A DNA stretch of 19,966 bases. Source: Cenarchaeum sp. SB0662_bin_33. GTDB lineage: Archaea; Thermoproteota; Nitrososphaeria; Nitrososphaerales; Nitrosopumilaceae. The translations under genes were made by a program, and so were the position numbers. Positions 6,693-14,402 of the stretch are shown one piece after another. The DNA lies in contig VXON01000041.1 of assembly GCA_009840065.1 (NCBI GenBank), forward strand, positions 1 to 19,966, read 5' to 3'. The first letter of the stretch is position 1; every line of letters starts with the position of its first letter. The notes below the pieces were generated by a model. That model was not told the origin of the DNA. It saw nothing but the letters and a program-made list of their open reading frames with translations, and ran no database searches.

Positions 6693-7545
6693 TATAATAT
6701 CTCACTGTGCCATGGATACGGTACACATAGGAGACTCTGTGTATGAGCAGGCAGGGGGGGATGCCTGCTATTCGGGGCTCATGTCCAAAGAGTTCAGGGC
6801 CAATGTCACCATACAGACAAGGTTTGGAGATGATTTTCCAAAGAGGTATCTGGAAGGCATCAATATTAGAGATGATCTGGCTGTATCCACACTGCCGACC
6901 ACCAGATTCAGGATAGTAATAGATGGATTGAACAGAACACTATACCTACAGAATCAGTGCGAGGAGATACAGGCGTACAGGGAGAGTCAGGATGGGCTCA
7001 TAGTATCCCCCATATACCATGAAGTGACACCTGCTATAATAAAAAAACAGGACGGCTACATACTGTACAACCCCCAGGGACTGCTGCGCACGGCAGGCAG
7101 TGATGGCACCATAAGTATTACAGACAATACGCTTGATATGGCCGGTGTTGATGCGCTAAAGGTGAATCCCGCCGAGATAAGGACCATAACCGGAGAGGAC
7201 GACAGCATATACGGCATGAAGAGACTGCAAAAGATGGGGGCTAGGATTGTCATATGTACCAACGGCAAAGAGATCATGATGCTGGAAAAGACCATGTTAT
7301 ATACAATAGAGCTGCCCAACAAGGAGATCTTTGATACAACGGGTCTTGGCGCCATACTGTGTGGAGCCTTTCTGCACACCATACTAAAAGAGAGGGATGC
7401 CCTCTGGGCGCTCTGCTTTGCCGGGGGTTCAATACAAGCGGCGCTGGACACAAAAGCCATTGGACTGTCAAAGATTCCAAAAAAGGGTGCCATACAGAGC
7501 AATGCATCGTACTTTTATAATTTGGTAAAATATAAACAGGTATAG
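6682..7545 (+). CDS. PfkB/ribokinase-fold protein, catalytic Asp replaced
   Basis: A 287-aa member of the PfkB (ribokinase-like) family, which phosphorylates sugars or nucleosides with ATP. Seen: an N-terminal substrate-side segment with GGDACYSG (25-32), a central VNPAEIRTITGE (161-172), IVICTNGKEI near 190-198 and the anion-hole motif DTTGLG at 218-223. In active kinases this motif reads DTxGAGD and the final Asp is the catalytic base; here position 224 is Ala (GLGAIL). The frame is otherwise intact, so the protein may be a binding or regulatory relative, or use another base. Overlaps the upstream zinc-ribbon gene; NAD kinase follows after 17 bases. Substrate unknown. Confidence 0.8.
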   Translation: MNVSIISHCAMDTVHIGDSVYEQAGGDACYSGLMSKEFRANVTIQTRFGDDFPKRYLEGINIRDDLAVSTLPTTRFRIVIDGLNRTLYLQNQCEEIQAYRESQDGLIVSPIYHEVTPAIIKKQDGYILYNPQGLLRTAGSDGTISITDNTLDMAGVDALKVNPAEIRTITGEDDSIYGMKRLQKMGARIVICTNGKEIMMLEKTMLYTIELPNKEIFDTTGLGAILCGAFLHTILKERDALWALCFAGGSIQAALDTKAIGLSKIPKKGAIQSNASYFYNLVKYKQV

Positions 7546-7562
7546 GCACGCATCAGACATTA

Positions 7563-8552
7563 TTGGATATTTGCATATTGGATGATGGTACTATGCCAAA
7601 CGCCACAGATACACTACTTGAGGCGCTAAAGTATGATGGTATAAAAAAGATAGTCCCCGGCAGCATATCAGACGACATAGGGTGCATAATCATACCCGGC
7701 GGTGACAAGGGCATACGAAGATACTTTCGCAATCCCGACGTTCCCGCGGTTCCTGTGTTGGGGGTATTTGAGGGAGATATGGGTGGTTTTCTGTCCCAGA
7801 TGAACAGCAGGGAGATTAAACTACACATAAAGCGTCTGCACAACAGTGAAAACTACAATACAGTGAAGATTCCCCGGCTAGAGGTGATAGTCGATGACAA
7901 GGACTCTTACATAGCTTTAAATGATGCGGCGGTCTTTTCGGCAAAGAGCGCCATACTGATAGAATATACACTAAAGGTGAACAGGCACGAGGTGTGGCAT
8001 GACAGTGGGGACGGCATAATAGTGTCTACACCCATGGGCTCAACGGCATATTCAATGTCCACAGGGGGTCCTGTGATATTTCAGGGCGCGGACGTATTTG
8101 GCATAGTTCCTGTAAATTCGCAGGATGTTACTCGGCGCCCCCTAGTAGTCCCCAGCGATAGCAGAATCGAGGTGTCTGATATTGTGGCGCGGATACGATG
8201 CGAGGTGGTAATAGATGGCGCCGATAGGTTGAAGGTAAAGGAGAACGTAAAATATTTAAAATTTAGATCACCGGCCCGCATAATACGCATGGAGGACAAT
8301 ACCACCAGCGTATCGGCCATGATAAAGAAGGTACATCTAGCCGAGGACCTTTTGCGCATGCCACCCAGCTCAAAGCTCATACTAAAGATGCTAGAGTACG
8401 AGGGGGCCATGTCACAGAAGGACCTTGTGGGAAAGACCCTCCTTCCCGCCAGAACGGTTCGCATTGCGCTGGCGCGCCTGCTAGAGGAGGGGTACATAAG
8501 CAGAAAGGTCTCCATACTTGATTCTAGGCAAAAGATATACGGCATCAGCTAG
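7563..8552 (+). CDS. nadK: NAD kinase fused to a C-terminal winged helix
   Basis: A 329-aa protein. Residues 1-260 are an NAD(+)/NADH kinase, making NADP(H) from NAD(H) and ATP: GGDKG (46-50, family GGDG, with Asp48 kept but the fourth residue Lys), LNDAAVF (119-125), GDGIIVSTPMGSTAYS (149-164) and VIDGADR (216-222). Residues about 266-329 form a MarR-like winged helix-turn-helix (SSKLILKMLEYEGAMSQKDL, then LLPARTVRIALARLLEEGYI), absent from ordinary NAD kinases and suggesting regulation by or of nucleic acid. The start is TTG: no ATG exists between the upstream in-frame stop and codon 11, and the N-terminal strand ICIL is needed for the fold. Last gene of the operon; its stop overlaps that of pyrG by 4 bases. 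Confidence 0.9.
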   Translation: MDICILDDGTMPNATDTLLEALKYDGIKKIVPGSISDDIGCIIIPGGDKGIRRYFRNPDVPAVPVLGVFEGDMGGFLSQMNSREIKLHIKRLHNSENYNTVKIPRLEVIVDDKDSYIALNDAAVFSAKSAILIEYTLKVNRHEVWHDSGDGIIVSTPMGSTAYSMSTGGPVIFQGADVFGIVPVNSQDVTRRPLVVPSDSRIEVSDIVARIRCEVVIDGADRLKVKENVKYLKFRSPARIIRMEDNTTSVSAMIKKVHLAEDLLRMPPSSKLILKMLEYEGAMSQKDLVGKTLLPARTVRIALARLLEEGYISRKVSILDSRQKIYGIS

Positions 8553-10138
8553 ATGCGTGAGGCCGCATCTACAAATGCCCTATAGGAGGCCTCGGGAAAT
8601 CCAGGCCTGCTGCTAAACTCAGGATGGAACTGCACGCCCATGTAAAATCGGCACGAGGGTATCTCTAGTATTTCCATGCGTCTGTTATCATCGCTGCTAG
8701 CCGAGAATATCATGCCCGCCCCCTCAAGTCTTGGTATTACATCTGTGTTTATCTCGTAACGATGGCGGTGCCGGCGCCGGATTGTATCACTTTGATATAT
8801 GTTACTGGCCCGGGTGTCATGCTTTATGTTTATGGCATGGGCTCCTAGTCTGAGGGAGCCGCCGGTGGCGTGGTCGGATAACTGATCCGGCAACAGATGC
8901 ACCACCACATTGTCTGTATCTGGAATAATCTCGGATGTATGCGCATCATGCATATTTAGAGCATCCCTAGCAAAGGCTACGGCGGCAAGCTGAAACCCAA
9001 AGCATATCCCAAGATAGGGGATGTCATGTAGTCTGGCCTGCCGGGCTGTTTGGATGATACCCTCGGCGCCCCGCGTACCAAAGCCGCCGGGCACCAGTAT
9101 GCCATCATATCTTGGTATTATATCGTTCCGTATGATTTCAGAGTCCAGTAGGTCAATCTTTACTGATACACCAAGGTCCGCGGCGGCATGTCTTAATGCC
9201 TGGTTCACGCTGACATAGCTATCCGTTAGTGTAACATACTTGCCCACCATGGCTATGCGGACGGTTCTGCCCTGTTTGGTCATGGAATCAACTACATTGT
9301 TCCAAGAGCTCCAGTTTTCAGGGTCCATCAGATTAGTATGGCCAAACTTACGGAATACAGAGTCGACTATTACCTGCTCGTATAGTATTATGGGAATCTC
9401 AAAGATTGACTCTGCATCATGACATGATAATACATCTGCTATGTCAACGCCCGTAAAGAGGGCCAGCTTCTCCTTTGTCTTGTCTTGTAGCGGCTGTGTG
9501 CACCGTACTGCCAGATAGTCAGGCTGTATGCCTATGCGTCGCAGTTCCTGTACGCTGTGCTGCGTGGGCTTTGTCTTTTGCTCTCCGACCACATCCAGCG
9601 AGGGTGCCAGCGTGACATGTATAAACAGAACATCCTCACCGGGCGGGCAGGTTGCCCTCATCTGCCGTAATGCCTCAAGGAATGGCAGTGACTCTATATC
9701 GCCTACCGTTCCACCGCACTCTACAATCAGAACGTCCAAGGATTCATCTATGCCCACGCTGGTTATGCGACGTCTTATCTCGTCTGTAATATGTGGTATT
9801 ATCTGTACGCAGTCGCCCAGATATCCGCCGTCGCGCTCCTTTCGTATGACATCCGAAAAGACCTGAGCCGTTGTTATATTGTGGTTCTTTGGTATGTTCT
9901 GGTTTAGGAATCTCTCATAGTTTCCTATGTCCATATCACACTCGCCCCCATCCTCGGTGACAAAGACCTCGCCATGTGCGATGGGGTTCATGGTACCCGC
10001 ATCATAGTTCAGGTAGGGGTCTATCTTTATGCATGATACGTTCAGACCTGCCAGCTGGAGCAGTTTTGCAATGGATGATGTGACAACTCCCTTTCCGAGT
10101 CCGGACATTACGCCTCCCGTAACAAAGATGTACTTCAT
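8549..10138 (-). CDS. pyrG: CTP synthase
   Basis: A 529-aa enzyme making CTP from UTP, ATP and glutamine, the last step of de novo pyrimidine nucleotide synthesis. The N-terminal amidoligase has GGVMSGLGKG (8-17), KIDPYLNYDAGTMNP and the VFVTEDGGECDMDIGNYE region; the C-terminal class I glutaminase has GICFGFQ with catalytic Cys near 380 and QFHPEFSSRPG with the His/Glu of the triad near 505. Length is normal (about 530-545). The upstream membrane-protein gene ends 25 bases before this ATG, so they may share a transcript. The 3' end overlaps the NAD kinase stop on the other strand. Confidence 0.97.
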   Translation of the reverse strand: MKYIFVTGGVMSGLGKGVVTSSIAKLLQLAGLNVSCIKIDPYLNYDAGTMNPIAHGEVFVTEDGGECDMDIGNYERFLNQNIPKNHNITTAQVFSDVIRKERDGGYLGDCVQIIPHITDEIRRRITSVGIDESLDVLIVECGGTVGDIESLPFLEALRQMRATCPPGEDVLFIHVTLAPSLDVVGEQKTKPTQHSVQELRRIGIQPDYLAVRCTQPLQDKTKEKLALFTGVDIADVLSCHDAESIFEIPIILYEQVIVDSVFRKFGHTNLMDPENWSSWNNVVDSMTKQGRTVRIAMVGKYVTLTDSYVSVNQALRHAAADLGVSVKIDLLDSEIIRNDIIPRYDGILVPGGFGTRGAEGIIQTARQARLHDIPYLGICFGFQLAAVAFARDALNMHDAHTSEIIPDTDNVVVHLLPDQLSDHATGGSLRLGAHAINIKHDTRASNIYQSDTIRRRHRHRYEINTDVIPRLEGAGMIFSASSDDNRRMEILEIPSCRFYMGVQFHPEFSSRPGFPEASYRAFVDAASRI

Positions 10139-10163
10139 GACTTTGGATATAATGCATGTGGTA

Positions 10164-10403
10164 TTATTTCTTGTTAGAGCCTAGATGTTTAAAGTTGAAT
10201 CGTATAAACGATATCAGGAATATGGCCAGCATGGCTATACCGGTCACATATGCGTATTGTGTCAGAGAATCATCTTCTGTGTAGTATAATAGAATGGTGG
10301 CGGCCAGCAGCGCAAGACCCAGCACTGTCAGTTTGCGATCATACATTATATTGTATGTGGTATACGTCCCACACAAAAACCCATCTAGTCTGGTATCTCT
10401 CAT
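10164..10403 (-). CDS. Small two-helix membrane protein
   Basis: A protein of 79 aa from the first ATG or 60 aa from an internal ATG at 10346 (MYDRKLTVLG). Two hydrophobic helices are plain: LTVLGLALLAATILLYY and YVTGIAMLAIFLISFI, joined by an acidic loop (TEDDSLTQ), ending in a basic tail (FKHLGSNKK) likely cytoplasmic. A TATA-like GTATATACA lies about 28 bases before the 10403 start, favouring it; the internal start gives a more compact protein. No family recognised. pyrG follows 25 bases downstream. Confidence 0.65.
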   Translation of the reverse strand: MRDTRLDGFLCGTYTTYNIMYDRKLTVLGLALLAATILLYYTEDDSLTQYAYVTGIAMLAIFLISFIRFNFKHLGSNKK

Positions 10404-10567
10404 ATATTAGAGCAAAGTTTGGTGTATATACTATTGTGGATGTCTTGCTGTGTATGCAACAGGTAATGACTGCATGATTCCAGATACTAGTGGTTTGATT
10501 TAATGTATGTGTGACTATGTTTGGGTACGCCACAAACTGTCCATATTAGTGAGATATAATACTAGAG

Positions 10568-10574
10568 TTATAAC
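10568..10574 (+). promoter_or_regulatory. TATA box of the 57-aa membrane protein
   Basis: TTATAAC, about 25 bases before the ATG at 10596; a second AT box (AGATATAATA) lies at 10551-10560. Confidence 0.45.
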
Positions 10575-10595
10575 GGTGTACCGCACACACAATAT

Positions 10596-10769
10596 ATGAT
10601 AAAGTTACTAGAGCTGGCCGGATTTGCAGCCATAGGCGGAACCATCTATGCCTTTCTGGGGATGATGGATAATCCATACAAGTGGCATGTCTTCTGGGCA
10701 TGTGCGGGGGTGGCCGTGGGAGTAATATGGTACCGCAAGAGGCTCAGGGACCGGATGAAGAAACCATAA
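10596..10769 (+). CDS. 57-aa two-helix membrane protein
   Basis: A short gene with a well placed TATA box. The protein runs MIKLLELAGFAAIGGTIYAF to RLRDRMKKP. It has two hydrophobic segments (about 5-22 and 30-47) around a short polar turn (MDNPYKWH) and a basic C-terminus, typical of a small inner-membrane protein with its C-terminus in the cytoplasm. Function unknown. It is followed after 22 bases by the tRNA gene on the opposite strand. Confidence 0.65.
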   Translation: MIKLLELAGFAAIGGTIYAFLGMMDNPYKWHVFWACAGVAVGVIWYRKRLRDRMKKP

Positions 10770-10791
10770 TGATGTCATTATTACGATATAA

Positions 10792-10865
10792 AGCCTCGAG
10801 CGGGCTTTGAACCCACGACCTAACGCTTACGAGGCGTTCGCTCTACCAGGCTGAGCTATCGAGGC
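10792..10865 (-). tRNA. trnT: tRNA-Thr (anticodon CGU)
   Basis: A 74-base cloverleaf on the minus strand. Acceptor stem GCCTCGA/TCGAGGC pairs perfectly with discriminator U; D-arm GCTC...GAGC; anticodon stem AACGC/GCGTT with loop CTCGTAA, anticodon CGU reading the Thr codon ACG; T-arm GTGGG-TTCAAAG-CCCGC. There is no intron and CCA is not encoded. A TATA box (10886-10899) lies about 28 bases upstream. Confidence 0.95.
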
Positions 10866-10885
10866 ATATGTGGCACTACAGCATA

Positions 10886-10899
10886 CTGTTTATAAAAAG
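10886..10899 (-). promoter_or_regulatory. TATA box of tRNA-Thr
   Basis: ACTTTTTATAAACA on the minus strand, centred about 28 bases before the tRNA 5' end. Confidence 0.55.
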
Positions 10900-11037
10900 T
10901 CTGGGAATTACAGGTTCAACACTAGGTTCTACTGACGTATATATTGCAGCAATATTATTTGTGGTGGCGCACCGCCATAAAATTACGCAGTAAAAAATAA
11001 ATTTTTTGTGCATATTTATGAAATCAGATTGTCATGT

Positions 11038-11130
11038 ATGGTAGGCTGGAATCAGGACGATATAGTTGTAAAAATCATGCGTAATAATTGCATAACACCA
11101 GACTGCAATGCCGTGGTGTTTCTTGCATAA
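11038..11130 (+). CDS. Possible 30-aa ORF
   Basis: ATG at 11038 gives MVGWNQDDIVVKIMRNN followed by CITPDCNAVVFLA and a stop. A TATA-like CATATTTATG sits at 11011-11020, about 23 bases upstream. The CxxxxC pair and reasonable composition are suggestive, but a frame this short can arise by chance. Confidence 0.2.
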   Translation: MVGWNQDDIVVKIMRNNCITPDCNAVVFLA

Positions 11131-11154
11131 TTTGTGCTTGTATAAGTGTGTTAG

Positions 11155-11166
11155 AAAATATATAAT
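11155..11166 (+). promoter_or_regulatory. TATA box of the mutase-thiL operon
   Basis: AAATATATAATT centred about 29 bases before the ATG at 11190, close to the archaeal optimum for a leaderless start. Confidence 0.5.
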
Positions 11167-11189
11167 TCATATTATTATGTATCCATTTA

Positions 11190-12443
11190 ATGAAGATTAC
11201 AATATCTGGTATACGAGGAGTTGTAGGGCACGACTACACATTGCATGATGCCATGCTGTTTTGTAGGGGATTTGCCGGTATAATGTATAGCAAGACATGT
11301 GTGGTTGGCCGGGACACAAGGCCCACGAGTAAGATGATATCAGATGTCATATCCGCGGTCCTGACAAGTTGTGATGTAGATGTGTTGGACTTGGGAGTAA
11401 TGCCAACACCTGTTGTCTTTCGAGAATCACAAAAATACGGTTCCGGAATAGTCATTACAGCCTCACACAATCCCATAGAATGGAATGGATTAAAATTCAT
11501 ACTAAACGGAAGAATGGTAAATACAGCAGAGATAGACCGCATAAAGGGGAATACCGGCCATGCATCGGATGAAAATTCCTACGGCAGTACCATACACTAC
11601 ACATCATCATATGTGGATGATGTGTTTAATATAATTGGATACATTGATGAGACGCCATCCATACTGATAGATGCGGGGGGAGGAGCTGCTACGGATATTG
11701 CCCCAGACATACTCAAAAAGATAGGATGCCGTACTGGCATAATTTACAATAAATGTACAAGAACTGATCCCACGGCCGATAATCTGGAGAGGCTGGTGGC
11801 CGAATCCACAGGGTACGATGCTGGGGTGGCCTTTGATACGGACGGGGACAGGCTGGTTTTGGTAATGAATGGTATGGTACAGTTGCCGGATGCAACACTT
11901 GGGTTGGGGGTGGCATCTGCAATAAGGCAGGGGCATCGCAAGTTTGTAATCAGCATGGACACCAGCACATTAATCGAGAGGTACATAAGAAATAGGGGAG
12001 GGATTGTGTGGCGCGCGCCCGTGGGTGAGGCAAATGTAATAGATAAGATGATACAAAATGATGCATCCGCTGGTGGTGAGGGGAGCAGTGGTGGTTTTAT
12101 CTTTAATGAGTTTAATCACTGCCGGGATGGCCTGTTTACCTCTGCCCTCATAGCATCCATGATACCCAAAGGTATAGCGCAGGATGTCTTAAGGGAGGTT
12201 ACCGGCAGCACAATAATTCGTGAAAAGGTTGCCGGATATAAGGACATACAAGATAAGATAATGCGTATTTCAACAGAAGTTGACACTACTGATGGTATTA
12301 GGGGTATTATAGATGAGGATACGTGGGTACTGATTCGACGCTCCAACACCGAGGATGTCACAAGGCTATCTGTAGAGGCACCCACACCAGATAGGTGCCG
12401 TAATATAATTAACCAAGTCAGGACTATGATACATGACATATAA
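11190..12443 (+). CDS. glmM: Phosphohexomutase (phosphoglucosamine mutase/phosphomannomutase type)
   Basis: A 417-aa alpha-D-phosphohexomutase that moves phosphate between C6 and C1 of a hexose or glucosamine, feeding nucleotide-sugar synthesis for surface glycans. Motifs: phosphoserine loop TASHNPIEWNG with Ser92, Mg-binding DTDGDR (216-221), sugar-binding GGEGSSGG (295-302) and a C-terminal phosphate loop RRSNTEDVTRLSVEA near 384 (family RxSGTEP, less conserved here). It is somewhat shorter than the usual 445-450. Substrate (glucosamine-6-P, mannose-6-P or glucose-6-P) cannot be decided, so the symbol is tentative. It overlaps thiL by 11 bases. Confidence 0.88.
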   Translation: MKITISGIRGVVGHDYTLHDAMLFCRGFAGIMYSKTCVVGRDTRPTSKMISDVISAVLTSCDVDVLDLGVMPTPVVFRESQKYGSGIVITASHNPIEWNGLKFILNGRMVNTAEIDRIKGNTGHASDENSYGSTIHYTSSYVDDVFNIIGYIDETPSILIDAGGGAATDIAPDILKKIGCRTGIIYNKCTRTDPTADNLERLVAESTGYDAGVAFDTDGDRLVLVMNGMVQLPDATLGLGVASAIRQGHRKFVISMDTSTLIERYIRNRGGIVWRAPVGEANVIDKMIQNDASAGGEGSSGGFIFNEFNHCRDGLFTSALIASMIPKGIAQDVLREVTGSTIIREKVAGYKDIQDKIMRISTEVDTTDGIRGIIDEDTWVLIRRSNTEDVTRLSVEAPTPDRCRNIINQVRTMIHDI

Positions 12444-13362
12444 CGAGCGTGACATAATACGGATATTTCGGGGGGATTTTGGTATTGGTTCGGCCTGGGA
12501 TGATGTTGAGCGTATACGAATTGGCGATACGGATATGGCAGTAAATATCGATACGCTGGTGCGCGGTACAGATGTTCCCGAATCTATGTCCCTAAGGGAG
12601 GCTGCAAGAAAGAGTGTGATTGCGTGCGCAAGTGATTTTGCGGCAAAGGGGGTCAGGCCTCTATGGGGGCTGGTATCTGTGGGCATGCCATCCACATACA
12701 AAATGTCGGATTTCAAAGATGTGTCAGGTGGTCTGGCGGACGCATCAATGGAGTTGGGATGTCATATAGTCGGAGGCGACACAAAGCAGTGTGCGGAGAT
12801 GTCCATAACCGTCTGTTTGCTTGGCAAGGGGCGGCCCGGGCCCCTCAGGTCTGGCGCCCATATACATGATGCAGTGTTTGTCAGTGGTCCGTTTGGAATG
12901 GCCGGGGCCGGATTATACATGCTACTAAACGATATGGACGGGCCGGCCACATATGCTCAATCGGTACTGCGCCCCACCATACCACTAGAGTTTGGCATGA
13001 GGTCTGCAGATTACATGACATCATCCATGGATTCTAGTGATGGTCTGTCTACAACCCTAAATGAGATGGCAGCTCAGAGTGGCACATCAATCATAGTAAC
13101 AGATGAGCCGATTGCGGATGGCATAAAGAGATTTGCAGTAAAGAGTGGCTTAAGCATGAGAGATATCGTGTATAATAGTGGTGAGGAGTACGAGATTGTG
13201 TTCACAGCACAGAAAAGAGACATACCAAAATTATATAGTATAGCATCAGAGACGGGCACTCCCCTCACACAGATAGGATTTGTCAGGGAGGGCAGTGGAG
13301 TATACATAGAGAAGGATGGGCAGACTCATCATATACGTGATAAGGGGTGGCAGTCATTTTAG
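12433..13362 (+). CDS. thiL: Thiamine-monophosphate kinase
   Basis: A 309-aa ThiL, phosphorylating thiamine monophosphate to thiamine pyrophosphate with ATP, the last step of the pathway. Family motifs: WDDVERI with D23-D24, VNIDTLVRG (38-45), the KSVIACASDFAAKGVRP segment (60-76), GGDT (114-117), DSSDGLS (200-206) and SGEEYEIVFT (249-258). Length is normal for the family. The start overlaps the mutase end by 11 bases (ATGACATATAACG), indicating translational coupling, though there is no metabolic link between the two. No TPP riboswitch is visible upstream. Confidence 0.93.
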   Translation: MTYNERDIIRIFRGDFGIGSAWDDVERIRIGDTDMAVNIDTLVRGTDVPESMSLREAARKSVIACASDFAAKGVRPLWGLVSVGMPSTYKMSDFKDVSGGLADASMELGCHIVGGDTKQCAEMSITVCLLGKGRPGPLRSGAHIHDAVFVSGPFGMAGAGLYMLLNDMDGPATYAQSVLRPTIPLEFGMRSADYMTSSMDSSDGLSTTLNEMAAQSGTSIIVTDEPIADGIKRFAVKSGLSMRDIVYNSGEEYEIVFTAQKRDIPKLYSIASETGTPLTQIGFVREGSGVYIEKDGQTHHIRDKGWQSF

Positions 13363-13499
13363 TGTGGTATTATGATTGATCTGCCTACATGAATAATTTG
13401 TTTTTGTGTATCGCTGGCAGGCAACCTCAAATGCACCGCACTGTAAAGGGAGGATGTGTTTGATAAAAGATAGTATGTTGTTAAAGCCAGCCTGCATAA

Positions 13500-13889
13500 T
13501 CAGCAGTCGGGTTTGGCATTCTGCCAGAGTCCTATGCTGTTTCCCTCAGTATCTGATATTTGCGCATAAAAACCATGCTTGCCCACCGTAATCTTGGGGA
13601 ATGCGACAGAGCCGCCTGCCTGTTTGACTTGTTCTAGACGCTCATCTAGTGACTGTACAGTTATTACGATTGTTGGTGTTGCGCGGGGGTCTGTTCTAAG
13701 CATCATGCCACCATTGATTGCGCCTGGTTGTTTTGGAGTTCCCGTCTTGTGGTCCGTATCAACCGTTTCAATCCAGTGATAGTCCATGTCTGGAATTTTT
13801 GATATCTGCCACCCAAACATCTCCATATAGAACCGTTTGGCACGCTTTATATCATCAACAGGAATCTCAAAATGACTCACGCTATCCAT
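13500..13889 (-). CDS. VOC/glyoxalase-family protein
   Basis: A 129-aa protein with the vicinal-oxygen-chelate fold: two beta-alpha-beta-beta-beta modules, MDSVSHFEIPVDDIKRAKRF at the start and GFYAQISDTEGNSIGLWQ at the end, the latter a standard ending of the family. Candidate metal or active-site residues are His6 and the D-x-E-G-N region, as in antibiotic-resistance or glyoxalase-like proteins; substrate unknown. The frame is open to an upstream ATG at 13988, but a TATA box (13911-13920) about 26 bases before 13889 and the family's usual N-terminus favour this start. Confidence 0.85.
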   Translation of the reverse strand: MDSVSHFEIPVDDIKRAKRFYMEMFGWQISKIPDMDYHWIETVDTDHKTGTPKQPGAINGGMMLRTDPRATPTIVITVQSLDERLEQVKQAGGSVAFPKITVGKHGFYAQISDTEGNSIGLWQNAKPDC

Positions 13890-13910
13890 TGTGTGTGATG
13901 CAAAGCCGGC

Positions 13911-13920
13911 AAATATAAGA
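13911..13920 (-). promoter_or_regulatory. TATA box that decides the VOC gene start
   Basis: TCTTATATTT on the minus strand, centred about 26 bases before the ATG at 13889. It lies inside the longer open frame, so that extension is probably not translated. Confidence 0.5.
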
Positions 13921-14060
13921 CTACCAGATTGTGGGTTTAACCTAACACCAGTGTTATGATTTTTTAGATAGACTAGGCAGGACACCAAGTATAAAGTAAG
14001 ATGTAAGGCCTAGTCATTACATGATTACATGGAGGGTGAAAAAATACACCATACAGAATG

Positions 14061-14240
14061 CTATTCTGTAATCTCTAGTGCTCCGGATGGACACATCCCC
14101 ACAACTCGCCGTATCTCGTCTTTGGGTGCTCCGGACTGGTCAATGACAAACTTGCCACCCTTGACCATGAACACGGCAGGAAGATTCTTTACACACTCTG
14201 CTGAATGAATGCATTTGTCCTGATTCCATTCTACCTTCAT
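14061..14240 (-). CDS. 59-aa divergent 4Fe-4S protein (Fer4_19 type)
   Basis: A short gene. It starts MKVEWNQDKCIHSAECVKNL and ends MCPSGALEITE. Cysteines 10, 16 and 50, with the CxxxxxC and CPSGAL pattern, match the divergent mono-cluster ferredoxin family (YjdI-like, Fer4_19). It is probably a small electron carrier or an iron-sulfur accessory protein in the cytoplasm. No redox partner gene is adjacent; the VOC gene lies downstream on the same strand after about 170 bases. No clear TATA box at the canonical distance. Confidence 0.85.
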   Translation of the reverse strand: MKVEWNQDKCIHSAECVKNLPAVFMVKGGKFVIDQSGAPKDEIRRVVGMCPSGALEITE

Positions 14241-14364
14241 AATACATCATGTTATAACACAATACAAAAATGTTGTCAGTCATGGGTTTGATTACAATGA
14301 TATTTTTGACTACTTGAATTTGGTAAAAAATGATCATGTATATATCACAAAAAAAGACATGTAC

Positions 14365-14402
14365 CAACTAACATAATAAAATTAAAAAAGAAAAATCCAG
14401 AA
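14365..14402 (-). terminator. T-rich terminator of the surface-protein gene
   Basis: Right after the stop the minus strand has several T runs (ATTTTTCTTTTTTAATTTTA), the usual archaeal oligo-T termination signal, without a hairpin. Confidence 0.45.

Larger units (their letters stand above)
10866..11189. other. Intergenic region between tRNA-Thr and the mutase gene
   Basis: 324 bases holding the tRNA promoter, an AT-rich stretch, a possible 30-aa ORF (11038-11130) and the mutase promoter (11155-11166). Nothing else recognised. Confidence 0.5.

Noticed and set aside
7056..7502. 148-codon minus-strand frame within the PfkB-family gene
   Set aside because: Antisense to an intact coding gene, without start signals.
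10792..10865. Use of the tRNA-Thr gene as an integration attachment site
   Set aside because: No partial tRNA copy or integrase gene was seen elsewhere in the window.
13363..13499. GCTGGC/GCCAGC inverted repeat as a bidirectional terminator between thiL and the VOC gene
   Set aside because: Stem of only 6 bases with a loop of more than 50 bases and no T run; not convincing.
13890..13988. 33-residue N-terminal extension of the VOC protein
   Set aside because: It contains the TATA box and is not part of the family domain; the start at 13889 fits better.
14140..14367. 75-codon minus-strand frame overlapping the Fe-S protein
   Set aside because: The overlapping 59-aa frame has Cys spacing of a known ferredoxin-like family; this one has no such sign.
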